A stretch of 64,000 nucleotides of DNA from Myxococcales bacterium (GTDB lineage Bacteria; Myxococcota_A; Polyangia; Haliangiales; Haliangiaceae): the NCBI GenBank assembly GCA_016717005.1, contig JADJUF010000008.1, positions 139,501 to 203,500 on the forward strand, in the 5' to 3' direction. This document shows positions 33,314-45,158 of this stretch, piece after piece (position 1 is the stretch's first letter; each line of letters begins with the position of its first letter). The notes beneath the pieces were generated by a model. That model was not told the DNA's origin and ran no database searches. It saw only the letters and a list, made by a program, of their open reading frames with translations. The translations under genes were made by a program, and so were the position numbers.

Positions 33314-34104
33314 GGCGCTGACGCCGCCGGCAACCGGAAGATCTTGGCGGTGTTGGCCACCGTGGCCGCGGCCAGCTCGGCCACGGTCACGCCGGCCGCC
33401 TCGGCCACGGTCGCGGCGGTGTGGGTCACGTAGGCCGGCTCGTTGCGGCGGCCCCGCACCGGCACCGGCGCCAGGTAGGGGCAGTCGGTCTCGATCAGCA
33501 GGCGGTCGAGCGGCACCTGCGCCACGGCCGCCCGGATCGGCCCGGCGTTCTTGTAGGTGACGATGCCCGAGAACGACACGTGGCAGCCCATCGCTACGTA
33601 GGCGGCGGCGTCCTCGGGCGTGCCGGTGAAGCAGTGGATGACCACGCCCAGCCCGGCGGCGCCGGTCTCGGCCAGGATGGCGCGGGCCTCGGCGTGGGCG
33701 TCCCGGACGTGGCACACCACCGGCTTGCCGACCCGGCCAGCCAGCTCGATGAACCGGCGGAAGGCCGCGGCCTGCGCCGCCCGATCGGAGTGGTCGTAGT
33801 AGAAGTCGAGGCCGGTCTCGCCGATCGCGACCACCTTGGGGTGGGGCGCGAGGCGCTCGTGGACCGCCCACCAGGCGTCGGTCATCTTGTCGGCGTCGTG
33901 GGGATGGGTGGCGACGGTCGCGAAGATGTCGGGGTCAGCCTCGGCCAGGGCCACCGCGCGCTCGGCGCTGATCGGCTCGCCGACCGCGCCGATGACGATG
34001 ATCCGGCGGACCCCGGCGGCCCGGGCCCGGGCCAGGACCTCGGCGCGATCGCCGTCGAACTCGGGCCCGTCGACGTGGGCGTGGCTGTCGGTCAGCTCGA
34101 TCAT
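33310..34104 (-). CDS. tatD: TatD-family metal-dependent hydrolase/DNase
   Basis: This 264-residue protein has the metal-binding TatD motifs: DSHAHVD at the start, ATHPHDADK, IGETGLDFYYD, VCHVRDAHAEA, VVIHCFTGTPEDAAAYV and LLIETDCPYLAP. It is a Zn/Mg hydrolase of the TIM-barrel superfamily with DNase activity in characterised members. ATG 34104 overlaps the upstream HEAT gene stop as ATGA. Confidence 0.9.
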   Translation of the reverse strand: MIELTDSHAHVDGPEFDGDRAEVLARARAAGVRRIIVIGAVGEPISAERAVALAEADPDIFATVATHPHDADKMTDAWWAVHERLAPHPKVVAIGETGLDFYYDHSDRAAQAAAFRRFIELAGRVGKPVVCHVRDAHAEARAILAETGAAGLGVVIHCFTGTPEDAAAYVAMGCHVSFSGIVTYKNAGPIRAAVAQVPLDRLLIETDCPYLAPVPVRGRRNEPAYVTHTAATVAEAAGVTVAELAAATVANTAKIFRLPAASAP

Positions 34105-34541
34105 GGCGCCGCCTCGCGCGCGCGGATCGCGGCCTGGGCGTCGACGATGGCCGGGCGTAGATCGCGGCCGCGCCAGCGGGTGCCCAGGGCCTCGAGGGGC
34201 CCCAGCGCCCAGGCCCCGCCGACCCGGCCGAGCTGCTCGATCGCCAGCCCGCGCACCGGCAGCTTGCGGTGGCCCAGCGCGGCGACCAGGTGGGCGCGGG
34301 CGGCGGGGTGGTCGGGCGCCAGCGCCAGGGCGCCGGCGGCGGCCCGGACCGCCAGCTCGGGGGTGAGCCCGCGCTCGCCCAGCGCCCGCACCAGCGCCGG
34401 CACCGCGTCCCGGTCGTCGACCTCCTCGAGCACGGCGATCGCGTCCCAGGCGCGGTCGCGATCGGTCAGCGCCTGGTACAGCCGGGCCCGGCCGCGGCGA
34501 TCGCCCAGCTGGGCCAGCGCGTAGGCGGCGTCGAAGCTCAC
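34101..34541 (-). CDS. HEAT-repeat protein, downstream part
   Basis: This 146-residue frame contains HEAT-like helices (AAYALAQLGDRRGRARLYQA, VRGLAIEQLGRVGGAW). Its GTG start (34541) overlaps the end of the upstream HEAT frame by four bases. The join HADAA / VSFDAAYALAQLGD reads like one unbroken HEAT repeat, so the two frames may be one gene split by a missing base. If not, they are two translationally coupled genes. The stop overlaps tatD. Confidence 0.6.
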   Translation of the reverse strand: MSFDAAYALAQLGDRRGRARLYQALTDRDRAWDAIAVLEEVDDRDAVPALVRALGERGLTPELAVRAAAGALALAPDHPAARAHLVAALGHRKLPVRGLAIEQLGRVGGAWALGPLEALGTRWRGRDLRPAIVDAQAAIRAREAAP

Positions 34542-35110
34542 GCCGCGTCGGCGTGCTCGAGCAGCCGCGCCAGGTGGCCGGCGGCGCGGCCGTCGCCCGT
34601 GGCGCCGAGCGACAACGCCAGCGCCGACAGCACCTGGGGATCGCTGTCGCCGAGCGACGCGACCAGCGGGCCGTAGGCGGCGACCGGATCGATCTCGACC
34701 AGCGAGCTGGCGGCCTGGAAGCGCAGGTCGGCGGGGCCGTCGCGCAGCGAGGTCACCAGCGGCGCGAAGCCGTCGACGTGGCCCAGCGCGCCGAGGGCGA
34801 TCGCGGCGCCCTGCCGGACCACCGGCAGGCCGTCGGCGAGGCGGTTCACCAGCGCCGCGACCACCGCGGCGTCGTCGGGGTCGCCGGCGCCGGGGCCGAG
34901 CGCGCCCAGCGACGCCGCGGCCTCGGCCCGGACCTCGCCGCGGTCGTCGGTGAGGGCCTTGACCAGCGCGGCCCGGGCGACGTCGCGCTCCTCGGGCCCG
35001 ACGTCGCCGAGCGCGTGGGCGGCGAGGATCCGCGCCTTGGGCGGCGCCGCCGCGAGATCGCGCAGCGCCGCCGCGGGCGTCATGATCCGGCTGGGCGGGA
35101 ACAGCGACAT
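34538..35110 (-). CDS. HEAT-repeat protein, upstream part
   Basis: This 190-residue protein consists of ~35-residue HEAT repeats (AHALGDVGPEERDVARAALV, VRAEAAASLGALG, VRQGAAIALGALGHVDGFAP, FQAASSLVEIDPVAAYGPLV). HEAT solenoids bind partner proteins. TACGCA lies seven bases before ATG 35110. It is the first gene of a run into tatD. See the downstream HEAT entry for the possible frameshift at 34538-34541. Confidence 0.65.
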   Translation of the reverse strand: MSLFPPSRIMTPAAALRDLAAAPPKARILAAHALGDVGPEERDVARAALVKALTDDRGEVRAEAAASLGALGPGAGDPDDAAVVAALVNRLADGLPVVRQGAAIALGALGHVDGFAPLVTSLRDGPADLRFQAASSLVEIDPVAAYGPLVASLGDSDPQVLSALALSLGATGDGRAAGHLARLLEHADAA

Positions 35111-35129
35111 CGGCCGGTGCGTACCACGA

Positions 35130-35609
35130 TCACGGCGCGGTGGCGTCGAGCCGCGCGACCGTCTGGATCCGGTCGGCCGGGACCCGCGCGACGATCGCGG
35201 CGAACAGCGCGGCCTTGTCCTCGACGTCGTAGCTGGCGGGGGCGCCGTCGCCGGGCACCAGCAGGCTGCGCTCGGGGGCGCCGCCGTCGACGAAGCAGGT
35301 GGTCGTGGTCGGCGACGCCACCACCCGGACGATCTCGTCCCAGGCCAGGCGGAACCGGCGCCGCCCCGGGGTGCCGACCTCGAGGCCGTCGTCGTCGATG
35401 GTCACCACCAGCCGCCACGCCGGCGACGCCAGGTAGGCCAGGCCCAGCGCGACCACCACCGCGCCCAGCACCGTCAGCCCCGGCAGGCCGTCGAGCGCGC
35501 CGACGACGCCGACCGCCGCCGCCAGGCCGATCGTGATGAGCGCCAGCGCGCGCATCCGCGGCCGGAACCGGAACCGGCGCGGATCGTGTGACGGCGCGGG
35601 CGTGATCAT
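35130..35609 (-). CDS. Small membrane protein of unknown function
   Basis: This 159-residue protein has two adjacent TM segments (LALITIGLAAAVGVVGAL and LTVLGAVVVALGLAYLA). A ~90-residue cytoplasmic beta-rich part follows (LVVTIDDDGLEVGTPGRRRF), resembling PH-like domains of small bacterial membrane proteins. ATG 35609 is chosen over GTG 35624 because CATGAT lies six bases before it. I do not recognise the family. Confidence 0.6.
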   Translation of the reverse strand: MITPAPSHDPRRFRFRPRMRALALITIGLAAAVGVVGALDGLPGLTVLGAVVVALGLAYLASPAWRLVVTIDDDGLEVGTPGRRRFRLAWDEIVRVVASPTTTTCFVDGGAPERSLLVPGDGAPASYDVEDKAALFAAIVARVPADRIQTVARLDATAP

Positions 35610-35671
35610 CCGGTGATCATGCACCAGCCGCGCGCGCCAGCAACCGCGCGATTGCGGTTACACTCGGGTCG

Positions 35672-36088
35672 ATGTCGCGTGAACTCCGTCGTGCGCGTCG
35701 TGTCGCCGTGTCCCTGCCGGCGCTGGTCGAGTCGATCGCTCAGCCCGAGGTCGCCTTGCACCCGACGGTGCAGGCGGTCTACCAGCGGATCGACGCCGAT
35801 CGCACGTCGCTCGGGTACTCCGGGCCCGGCATCGTGCGCGATCTCTCGACCAACGGCGCGTTCATCGCGTGCGAGCCGCTGCCGCTGCTGGCGCGGGTGC
35901 GGGTCGGCTTCGAGCTGCCGCACTACGGCGCGGTCGAGGCGGTCGGCTGGGTGCTGTGGATCCGCACCCGCGACTGCGAGATCGCCGACGCGCTCGGCGA
36001 CGCGGTGCCGCTGCCGCGCGGGATCGGCCTCCTGTTCGAGTCGCTCGCGATCGAGGCGCGCGTCCACATCGCCAAGCTCGCGCGCTGA
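35672..36088 (+). CDS. PilZ-domain protein
   Basis: This 138-residue protein has both halves of the PilZ c-di-GMP-binding signature: the N-terminal Arg-rich RRARR motif and DLSTNGAFI, corresponding to (D/N)xSxxG. No second domain is attached. Stand-alone PilZ proteins of this type control motility or polysaccharide export in myxobacteria. TACACT (35659-35664) lies seven bases before the ATG. The gene is divergent from the membrane-protein gene. Confidence 0.85.
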   Translation: MSRELRRARRVAVSLPALVESIAQPEVALHPTVQAVYQRIDADRTSLGYSGPGIVRDLSTNGAFIACEPLPLLARVRVGFELPHYGAVEAVGWVLWIRTRDCEIADALGDAVPLPRGIGLLFESLAIEARVHIAKLAR

Positions 36089-36153
36089 GCCCCAGCGGGC
36101 TGTGCGCCAGGCGCTGCGCCCGCGCTGCGCGTGCGCTGGACGGGCCCGCCTGC

Positions 36154-37119
<966 letters not shown>

Positions 37120-37122
<3 letters not shown>

Positions 37123-37960
37123 GCGCGTCGCCCAGCCGCTCGGGCGCGATCCCGGCCAGCTCCGCGGTCGACGGATCGGGGTCGTCCCAGGGGTCCGCCG
37201 GCAGATCGGCGGCGAGGGTGATCGCCGGCGTCGGCTCGTCGTCCTCGACCGGCGCCGGCGCGACCGGCCGGGCCGCGCGCACCTCGACGGCGTCGTCGTC
37301 GACGTCGGTGTCCCAGCCGCTGTCGACCGACAAGCTCGCTCCCCCGGGCGCGGGCGCGGTCGGGCCGCGTCCACCGGCACCGTCGGGCCGCGATCGCGCG
37401 TCGGGCCGGGCGCCGCGCGCGGGGCGCGCCGCACCGTCGCGCGGTCCCCGCGGCTGACCGTCCCGGCTCCGCCGGCCGCGTTCACCCTCGGGGCGAGGGC
37501 CGCGGGCCGCGCCCTCGGGGCGCTGCCCACCGTCGGGCCGGGGGCCGCGCGCCGCGCCCTCGGGGCGCTGCCCACCCTCGGGCCGGGGGCCGCGCGCCGC
37601 GCCCTCGGGGCCGGGGGCCGCGCGCCGCGCCCTCGGGGCGCTGCCCACCCTCGGGGCGGGGTTGACCGTGGGCCCCTCGGGCCGGGGTTGACGTGGCCCC
37701 TCAGGGCGTCGCTGGCCGCGGGGCCGATCACCCTCGGGCCGGGGGCCGCGGGCGCGCTCGGGGCGTCGCTCGCCGGTCGGGGCCGCGGCCGCGCCGGGTG
37801 CTGGGCCTGCGGCCGGGGCGCGCGCGGTCCCGCCGTCGCCGGCCGCGCCGTCGCTGGCCGCGCCGTCGCCGGCCGCGCCGTCGCTGGCCGCGCCGCCACC
37901 ACCGCCGCGGCGACGACGACGTCGACGGCCCTCGGCCGGGGGCGCCTCGCCCTCGCTCAT
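37120..37960 (-). CDS. Low-complexity RPEG-repeat protein, probably N-terminal extension of PSP1
   Basis: ATG 37960 overlaps the holB stop as ATGA. The frame gives ~280 residues: MSEGEAPPAEG, an Arg/Gly stretch, RPEGGQRPEGAARGP-type repeats and an acidic part (DTDVDDDAVEV) ending near ELAGIAPERLGDA. No stop follows in this frame for over 1.4 kb, since it runs on in the wrong frame through the PSP1 gene. A slip of one base at ~37120 would fuse it to PSP1. The repeat region itself contains one 28-base step among 45-base steps, so part of the extension reads in a shifted frame. Confidence 0.55.
37513..37665. repeat. 45-bp coding tandem repeat
   Basis: The module CCTCGGGGCGCTGCCCACC recurs at 37513, 37558 and 37631. 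Spacing of the preceding CCTCGGGG box is 45, 45 and 28 bases (37513, 37558, 37603, 37631). On minus it encodes RPEGGQRPEGAARGP. The 28-base unit is not a multiple of three and changes the frame in which the repeat is read. Confidence 0.75.
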
Positions 37961-38805
37961 TGGGTCACCCGCGCCAGGCGGTGGACGATCGCCTCGATCG
38001 ACACGCCCGGGTTGCCGTGGTGCAGGGCCAGGGCGGTGTGGGCGTGGGCCAGGGCGCTGGCCCGGGCGCCATCGCGCCGGGCCGCCTCGGTCGCGCCCGC
38101 GTGCGCCGCGGCGGTCGCGCGCCCGCCGAGCTCGATCGCCGCGAGCTCGACCACCGCCGCGGCGTCGAGCTTGTCCTCGCTGATCTTCTGGGCGACCCGG
38201 ATCGCGGCGCCCGGGCCGCGATCGATCGCGGCGACCAGGGCCTCGGCCGCCGTCGCGACCCCGTCGTCGCCGGCGGCGCGCCGGGCGGAGACGTCGAGCG
38301 CGGCCAGGGCGATGCGCTGGCACCGGCTGCGGATCGTCGGCAGCAGCTGATCGGGGGCGGTCGTCGCCAGCACGAACCGGGTCCGCGCCGGGGGCTCTTC
38401 GAGGGTCTTGAGCAGCGCGTTGGCCGCGGCCGGGGGCAGGGCGGTGGCCTCGTCGACGATGAACACCCGCTCGCGGGCCTCGTGCGGCGGCAGGCCGACC
38501 GCCGCGACCACGTCGCGCCGCACCGTCTCGATCGGGATGATCTGGGCCGCGCCCTCGCGGGCCAGGGTGATCACGTCGGGGTGGACCCCGGCGGCGATGC
38601 GCTCGCAGGTCGCGCACACGCCGCAGCCCTCGCCGGGCGCGGTGTCGCAGTTGAGGGCCGACGCCAGCGCCAGCGCCAGGTCGCGCTTGCCGGCGCCGGT
38701 CGGGCCCGACAGCAGGAGCGCGTGGTGCAGCCGATCGCGCTGCAGCGCGCCGCGGATGATCGCGACCGCGCGCGGCTGCGCGGTGAGGTCGGCGAAGGTC
38801 GGCAC
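37957..38805 (-). CDS. holB: DNA polymerase III delta' subunit
   Basis: This 282-residue clamp-loader AAA+ protein has P-loop GPTGAGKRDLAL, the Cys4 zinc module (CDTAPGEGCGVCATC), FIVDEATALPPAAANALLKT and the SRC-like motif TIRSRCQRI. It acts with DnaX and HolA to load the beta clamp. TAGCGT lies six bases before GTG 38805. It is the first gene of an operon with the PSP1 protein. Confidence 0.88.
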   Translation of the reverse strand: MPTFADLTAQPRAVAIIRGALQRDRLHHALLLSGPTGAGKRDLALALASALNCDTAPGEGCGVCATCERIAAGVHPDVITLAREGAAQIIPIETVRRDVVAAVGLPPHEARERVFIVDEATALPPAAANALLKTLEEPPARTRFVLATTAPDQLLPTIRSRCQRIALAALDVSARRAAGDDGVATAAEALVAAIDRGPGAAIRVAQKISEDKLDAAAVVELAAIELGGRATAAAHAGATEAARRDGARASALAHAHTALALHHGNPGVSIEAIVHRLARVTQ

Positions 38806-38888
38806 GCCGCCACGCTACCAAATCGACCGCGCCCGCGGACCAGGCCCGGCCGCGAATCAGGTTCGGATCGCGCCGTGGTCGCGCGATG

Positions 38889-38917
38889 TTGTCGCCCGCG
38901 CCGGCTGCGCGTAGGTT
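38889..38917 (+). promoter_or_regulatory. Promoter of the aminotransferase gene
   Basis: TTGTCG (38889-38894), a 17-base spacer and TAGGTT (38912-38917), with ATG 38925 seven bases later. The expected transcription start coincides with the start codon. Confidence 0.5.
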
Positions 38918-38924
38918 CCGCACG

Positions 38925-40238
<1,314 letters not shown>

Positions 40239-40265
40239 ATCGCGGGCCGGCCTGGCCCGTCTTCC

Positions 40266-40294
40266 TTGTGACCCCCCTCCCGGGCGGTTAGACT
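40266..40294 (+). promoter_or_regulatory. Promoter of the secreted-protein gene at 40339
   Basis: TTGTGA (40266-40271), 17-base spacer, TAGACT (40289-40294). ATG 40339 is 44 bases downstream and is preceded by GAAGGGGG, so this gene has a normal leader, unlike most others here. Confidence 0.55.
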
Positions 40295-40338
40295 CCACGC
40301 GTCTCGCTCTCCCACGACCCGTGCCCGAAGGGGGCCCC

Positions 40339-41211
40339 ATGCGCACTCGCTCGATCGCCACCGTCCTCGCCCTCACCTTTGGCCTCGGGCTCGCCGTCAC
40401 CACCGACGACGCCTGGGCCAAGGGCCGCCGCAAGAAGCCGGTTCCGGTCAAGAAGGGCCCGGCCGAGCAGAAGGTGCCGCCGCCCAACGCCGAGCAGAAG
40501 AAGGCGCTGGGCGAGCTGATGGGCGCCTACAAGTTCGGCATGGACAAGGACGAGATCATCGGCACGCTCGCCAAGCAGATCGACGAGCGGTTCGCCGAGC
40601 AGATCTCCGCGACCAGCGACGTGATGTCCCAGGACAAGCTGCGCAAGGAGAAGCAGAAGGAGATCCAGCGCATCAAGCAGTCGTACATCGCGTTCGACGG
40701 CAAGAAGTCGGGCTGGGACGTGTCGCTGATCGACTCCGAGTTCGCGCACAAGACCGGCGAGTCGATGCTGGCGTACTGGGAGAACGCCGGCGGCAAGAAC
40801 CAGAAGCGGTTCTTCTTCTTCTACGAGGGCAAGCTCTGGAAGATGTTCGTGGCGATCGACACCAAGGCCCTGGCTGACGACCAGCGCAACTTCACGTTCT
40901 TCCGCGGCCTGATGGAGTCGCGCTACGGCAAGGCCAAGACCGTCGAGGGCCGCGCGGTCTGGAACGCCACCGAGTTCGAGGTCCAGGCCGTCGACAAGAT
41001 GGCGTTCTACGGCTCGTTCGGGCTGCTGATCCAGGACCCGAAGCTGCTCGTCGAGGTGCAGGCGACCCGCAAGGCCAACGCGCCCGAGGCCAAGAAGCCC
41101 GACGCGATCATCGAGGTGATCCGCGAGAAGGGCAACGACTCGGACAAGGTCAACCTCGACGAGAACTCCGACGCGGTCGACGCGATCATCAACGGCTCGA
41201 AGGGCAAGTGA
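40339..41211 (+). CDS. Secreted protein of unknown function
   Basis: This 290-residue protein has a signal peptide (ATVLALTFGLGLAVTTDDAW, cleavage near AKG). The mature part begins very basic, then is helical and charged (LRKEKQKEIQRIKQSYIAFD) with an aromatic centre (KRFFFFYEGKLWKMFVAID). Lys-rich compared with its neighbours. I do not recognise the family; it looks like a myxobacterial conserved periplasmic protein. Confidence 0.65.
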   Translation: MRTRSIATVLALTFGLGLAVTTDDAWAKGRRKKPVPVKKGPAEQKVPPPNAEQKKALGELMGAYKFGMDKDEIIGTLAKQIDERFAEQISATSDVMSQDKLRKEKQKEIQRIKQSYIAFDGKKSGWDVSLIDSEFAHKTGESMLAYWENAGGKNQKRFFFFYEGKLWKMFVAIDTKALADDQRNFTFFRGLMESRYGKAKTVEGRAVWNATEFEVQAVDKMAFYGSFGLLIQDPKLLVEVQATRKANAPEAKKPDAIIEVIREKGNDSDKVNLDENSDAVDAIINGSKGK

Positions 41212-41231
41212 TCGCGGCGCGCGCGGCCTGA

Positions 41232-41525
41232 CGGGCCGCGTTCACCGAGATCTCGCCTGACGACGCCGCCGCCGCGACCGGCGGCGCGCTCGACTGGGGC
41301 AGCGCGGCCCAGTCGCTGCTGCAGAACGTGTCGGGACAGCTCGGCGCCGGCTCGCCCGTCGCTGGTGTCCTCGGCGCGTTCGTCGGGATGCTCGGCAAGC
41401 CGGCGGCGGGCCCGGTCCCGGGCCCGGTGCGGATCCCGGCGGCGCCGTGGGCGGGGCGGGCTAGCCAGCCCGCAGGTCAAGGCTCTAGCCTGGACGGCCG
41501 TCGCCTCACCGTGCTACCGACGGGC
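41232..41525 (+). pseudogene. ORF remnant without a start codon
   Basis: After a TGA at 41229 the frame reads AAFTEISPDDAAAATGGALD, then AAQSLLQNVSGQLGAGSPVA and GVLGAFVGMLGKPAAG. This composition looks like a real helical protein rather than a GC shadow, but no ATG lies before it (only internal GTG). The frame runs without a stop into the sigma-factor gene. It may be a decayed gene, or a frameshifted tail of the secreted protein upstream. Confidence 0.3.
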
Positions 41526-42142
41526 ATGGTCGACGACGGTGCGGCGCTCCGCCGGTTCCGCGCAGAGCACGCGGGTGTGTTCGCGACGCTGTGGCGCCGG
41601 ATGGGCGAGTTCGACCTCGTCGACGTGTCGCTGGCCGACGCCTACCTGGCGGCGACCGCGGCCTGGCCCGACGGCGGCATCCCCAGCAACCCCGCCACCT
41701 GGATGGCGACGGTCGCGATGTCGGCCACGACCGGCGTGGTGTCGCGGCGCGCCGAGCCCGAGGCGGCCACGCCCGAGGGCGATCTGCGGGCGCTGCTCGC
41801 GGCGTGCTGCGGGCCGGGGCTGACCGCCGAGCAGCGGGTCGTGCTGGTGGTGCGCGCCGTGGCCGGGCTGATGCCGGCCGAGATCGCCACGCTGCTGGCG
41901 CTGCCCGAGGCCGAGATCAAGCGTCGGCTCGACGGCGCCAAGACCGGGCTGCGCAAGCTCGGCGGCCGCGCGCCGGTGCTGGCCGTGCCCGACGACGAGC
42001 GCCAAGCGCTGGTGCGCGGGACCGTCGACACGGTCCGCGCCGCGCCCGGGGCCGAGGCCGCCGAGGTCGCGGCCCTGCTCGACGAGCAGGTCGCGCGCGC
42101 GTTCGCCTACGCCGGGCGAGCCCGTGCCCGCGCCGCCACGGC

Positions 42143-43691
<1,549 letters not shown>

Positions 43692-43741
43692 CGGCGCGGA
43701 CCATACACCGGGCCCGCCGTCCCGTCGTACGATGCGCCGCC

Positions 43742-44776
43742 GTGTCGTCGTCGATCTGGAACCGCTTGCTCGCCGGATTCGTGGCGATGATCATCGTCGT
43801 GCTCGGCGGCGCCACCGGCTACTGGTGGATCGGGAACCACCAGTGGCCGTGGATCGACTGCCTGTACATGACGATCATCACCGTCACGACGGTCGGCTAC
43901 GGCGAGACCCTGCCGGGCATGGACCAGGCGCCGTACGCGCGCGGGTTCACGATGCTCCTGCTGGTGTTCGGCACCGGCGTCCTGGTGTACTTCGCGTCGA
44001 TGATCACCGCCTTCGTCGTCGAGGGCGACCTGCGGAACGTGCTCAGCGCCCAGCGGATGAGGAAGAGGACTCGCGCCATGAAGGACCACTTCGTCGTGTG
44101 CGGCGCCGGCTCGACCGGCGGCCACATCATCACCGAGCTGCTCATCACCGGTCATCGCGTCGTCGCGATCGACACCAACGAGGTCGAGCTGCGCGAGCTC
44201 GCCGCCGCCCCCCCCAAGGCCGACTTCAGCTACGTCGTCGGCGACGCCACCGACGACGAGATCCTGGGCCAGGTCAACCTGGCCCAGGCCAAGGGGCTGG
44301 GCGCGGCGCTGTCGTCGGACAAGGACAACCTGTACCTGGTGGTCGCGACCCGCCAGATCACGCCCAACGCGCGGATCATCGCCCGGTGCTCGGAGCTGAC
44401 CCACGTCGACAAGCTCAAGCGGGCCGGCGCCGACGCGGTGGTCTCGCCCAACTTCATCGGCGGCATGCGCATGGTGTCCGAGATGGTGCGGCCGTCGGTG
44501 GTGAAGTTCCTCGACGAGATGCTCCGGGACAAGAACGCGATCATGCGGATCGAGGAGGTCGTGATCATCGCCGGGGCCGACCTCGCGGGCACGACCCTGC
44601 GCGACGCTGACATCCGCGGCAAGCACGGGCTCAACGTGCTCGCGGTGCGGCCCGACCCCGGCGCCGGCTGGGAGTACAACCCCGCGCCCGAGCGCGTGCT
44701 GGTGGCGGGGACCACGGTGGTGGTGATGGGCTCGGCCGGGCAGGTCAAGGCGCTGCGCTCGCGCGCCGAGGTCTGA
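43742..44776 (+). CDS. Potassium channel with RCK (TrkA-N/TrkA-C) domains
   Basis: This 344-residue protein has TM1 (LLAGFVAMIIVVLGG), a pore loop with the K+ filter TTVGYGE (~50-56) and TM2 (FTMLLLVFGTGVLVYFASMI). An RCK Rossmann domain (HFVVCGAGSTGGHIITELL, VVAIDTNEVELRELA) and a C-terminal TrkA-C part follow. It belongs to the MthK/YugO class of ligand-gated channels. TACGAT lies eight bases before GTG 43742. The last ~80 bases are duplicated downstream. Confidence 0.92.
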   Translation: MSSSIWNRLLAGFVAMIIVVLGGATGYWWIGNHQWPWIDCLYMTIITVTTVGYGETLPGMDQAPYARGFTMLLLVFGTGVLVYFASMITAFVVEGDLRNVLSAQRMRKRTRAMKDHFVVCGAGSTGGHIITELLITGHRVVAIDTNEVELRELAAAPPKADFSYVVGDATDDEILGQVNLAQAKGLGAALSSDKDNLYLVVATRQITPNARIIARCSELTHVDKLKRAGADAVVSPNFIGGMRMVSEMVRPSVVKFLDEMLRDKNAIMRIEEVVIIAGADLAGTTLRDADIRGKHGLNVLAVRPDPGAGWEYNPAPERVLVAGTTVVVMGSAGQVKALRSRAEV

Positions 44777-44956
44777 GCCGCACCGCGCCTGGTGGCCGGG
44801 ACCACGGTCGTTGATGGGCTCGGCCGGGCAGGTCAAGGCGCTGCGGTCGCGCGCCGAGGCCTGATCTGCACCGCGACTGGTGGCCGGGACCACGGTCGTT
44901 GATGGGCTCGGCCGGGTAGGTCGAGGCGCTGCGGTCGCGCGCCGAGGACCGCGCTG
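44699..44956. repeat. Three tandem copies of the K+-channel gene 3' end
   Basis: The segment from CTGGTGGCGGGGACCACG to the stop region (44699-44788) is followed by two further copies starting at 44789 and 44877 (periods 90 and 88). Only the first is coding. The other two carry the same GGCTCGGCCGGGCAGGTC block with small deletions (GGTGGTGGTGATG shortened to GGTCGTTGATG). The rest of the gap to 45158 shows no gene. Confidence 0.85.
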
Positions 44957-45158
44957 CGCCGCGACCGCCGTCGGGCGCCGCGGTCGCGCGCTCGCTCGGC
45001 CGCGTGGACCTCGGCCGAGGAGGACCGCCGATCGGACCCAACGCGCGGCGGCCCTCGGCCATTCCCGGGCCGCGCCGGCAGGTAAGGGCCACGTAAGGGG
45101 TGAATCGCCCGGGCCGGTAGCCGTCGATCTGGACAGCCGTCCGCGTCAGGTTGATGTC

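Noticed and set aside
44230..44805. Minus-strand frame across the K+-channel 3' repeats
   Set aside because: Antisense to a clear K+ channel with RCK domains.
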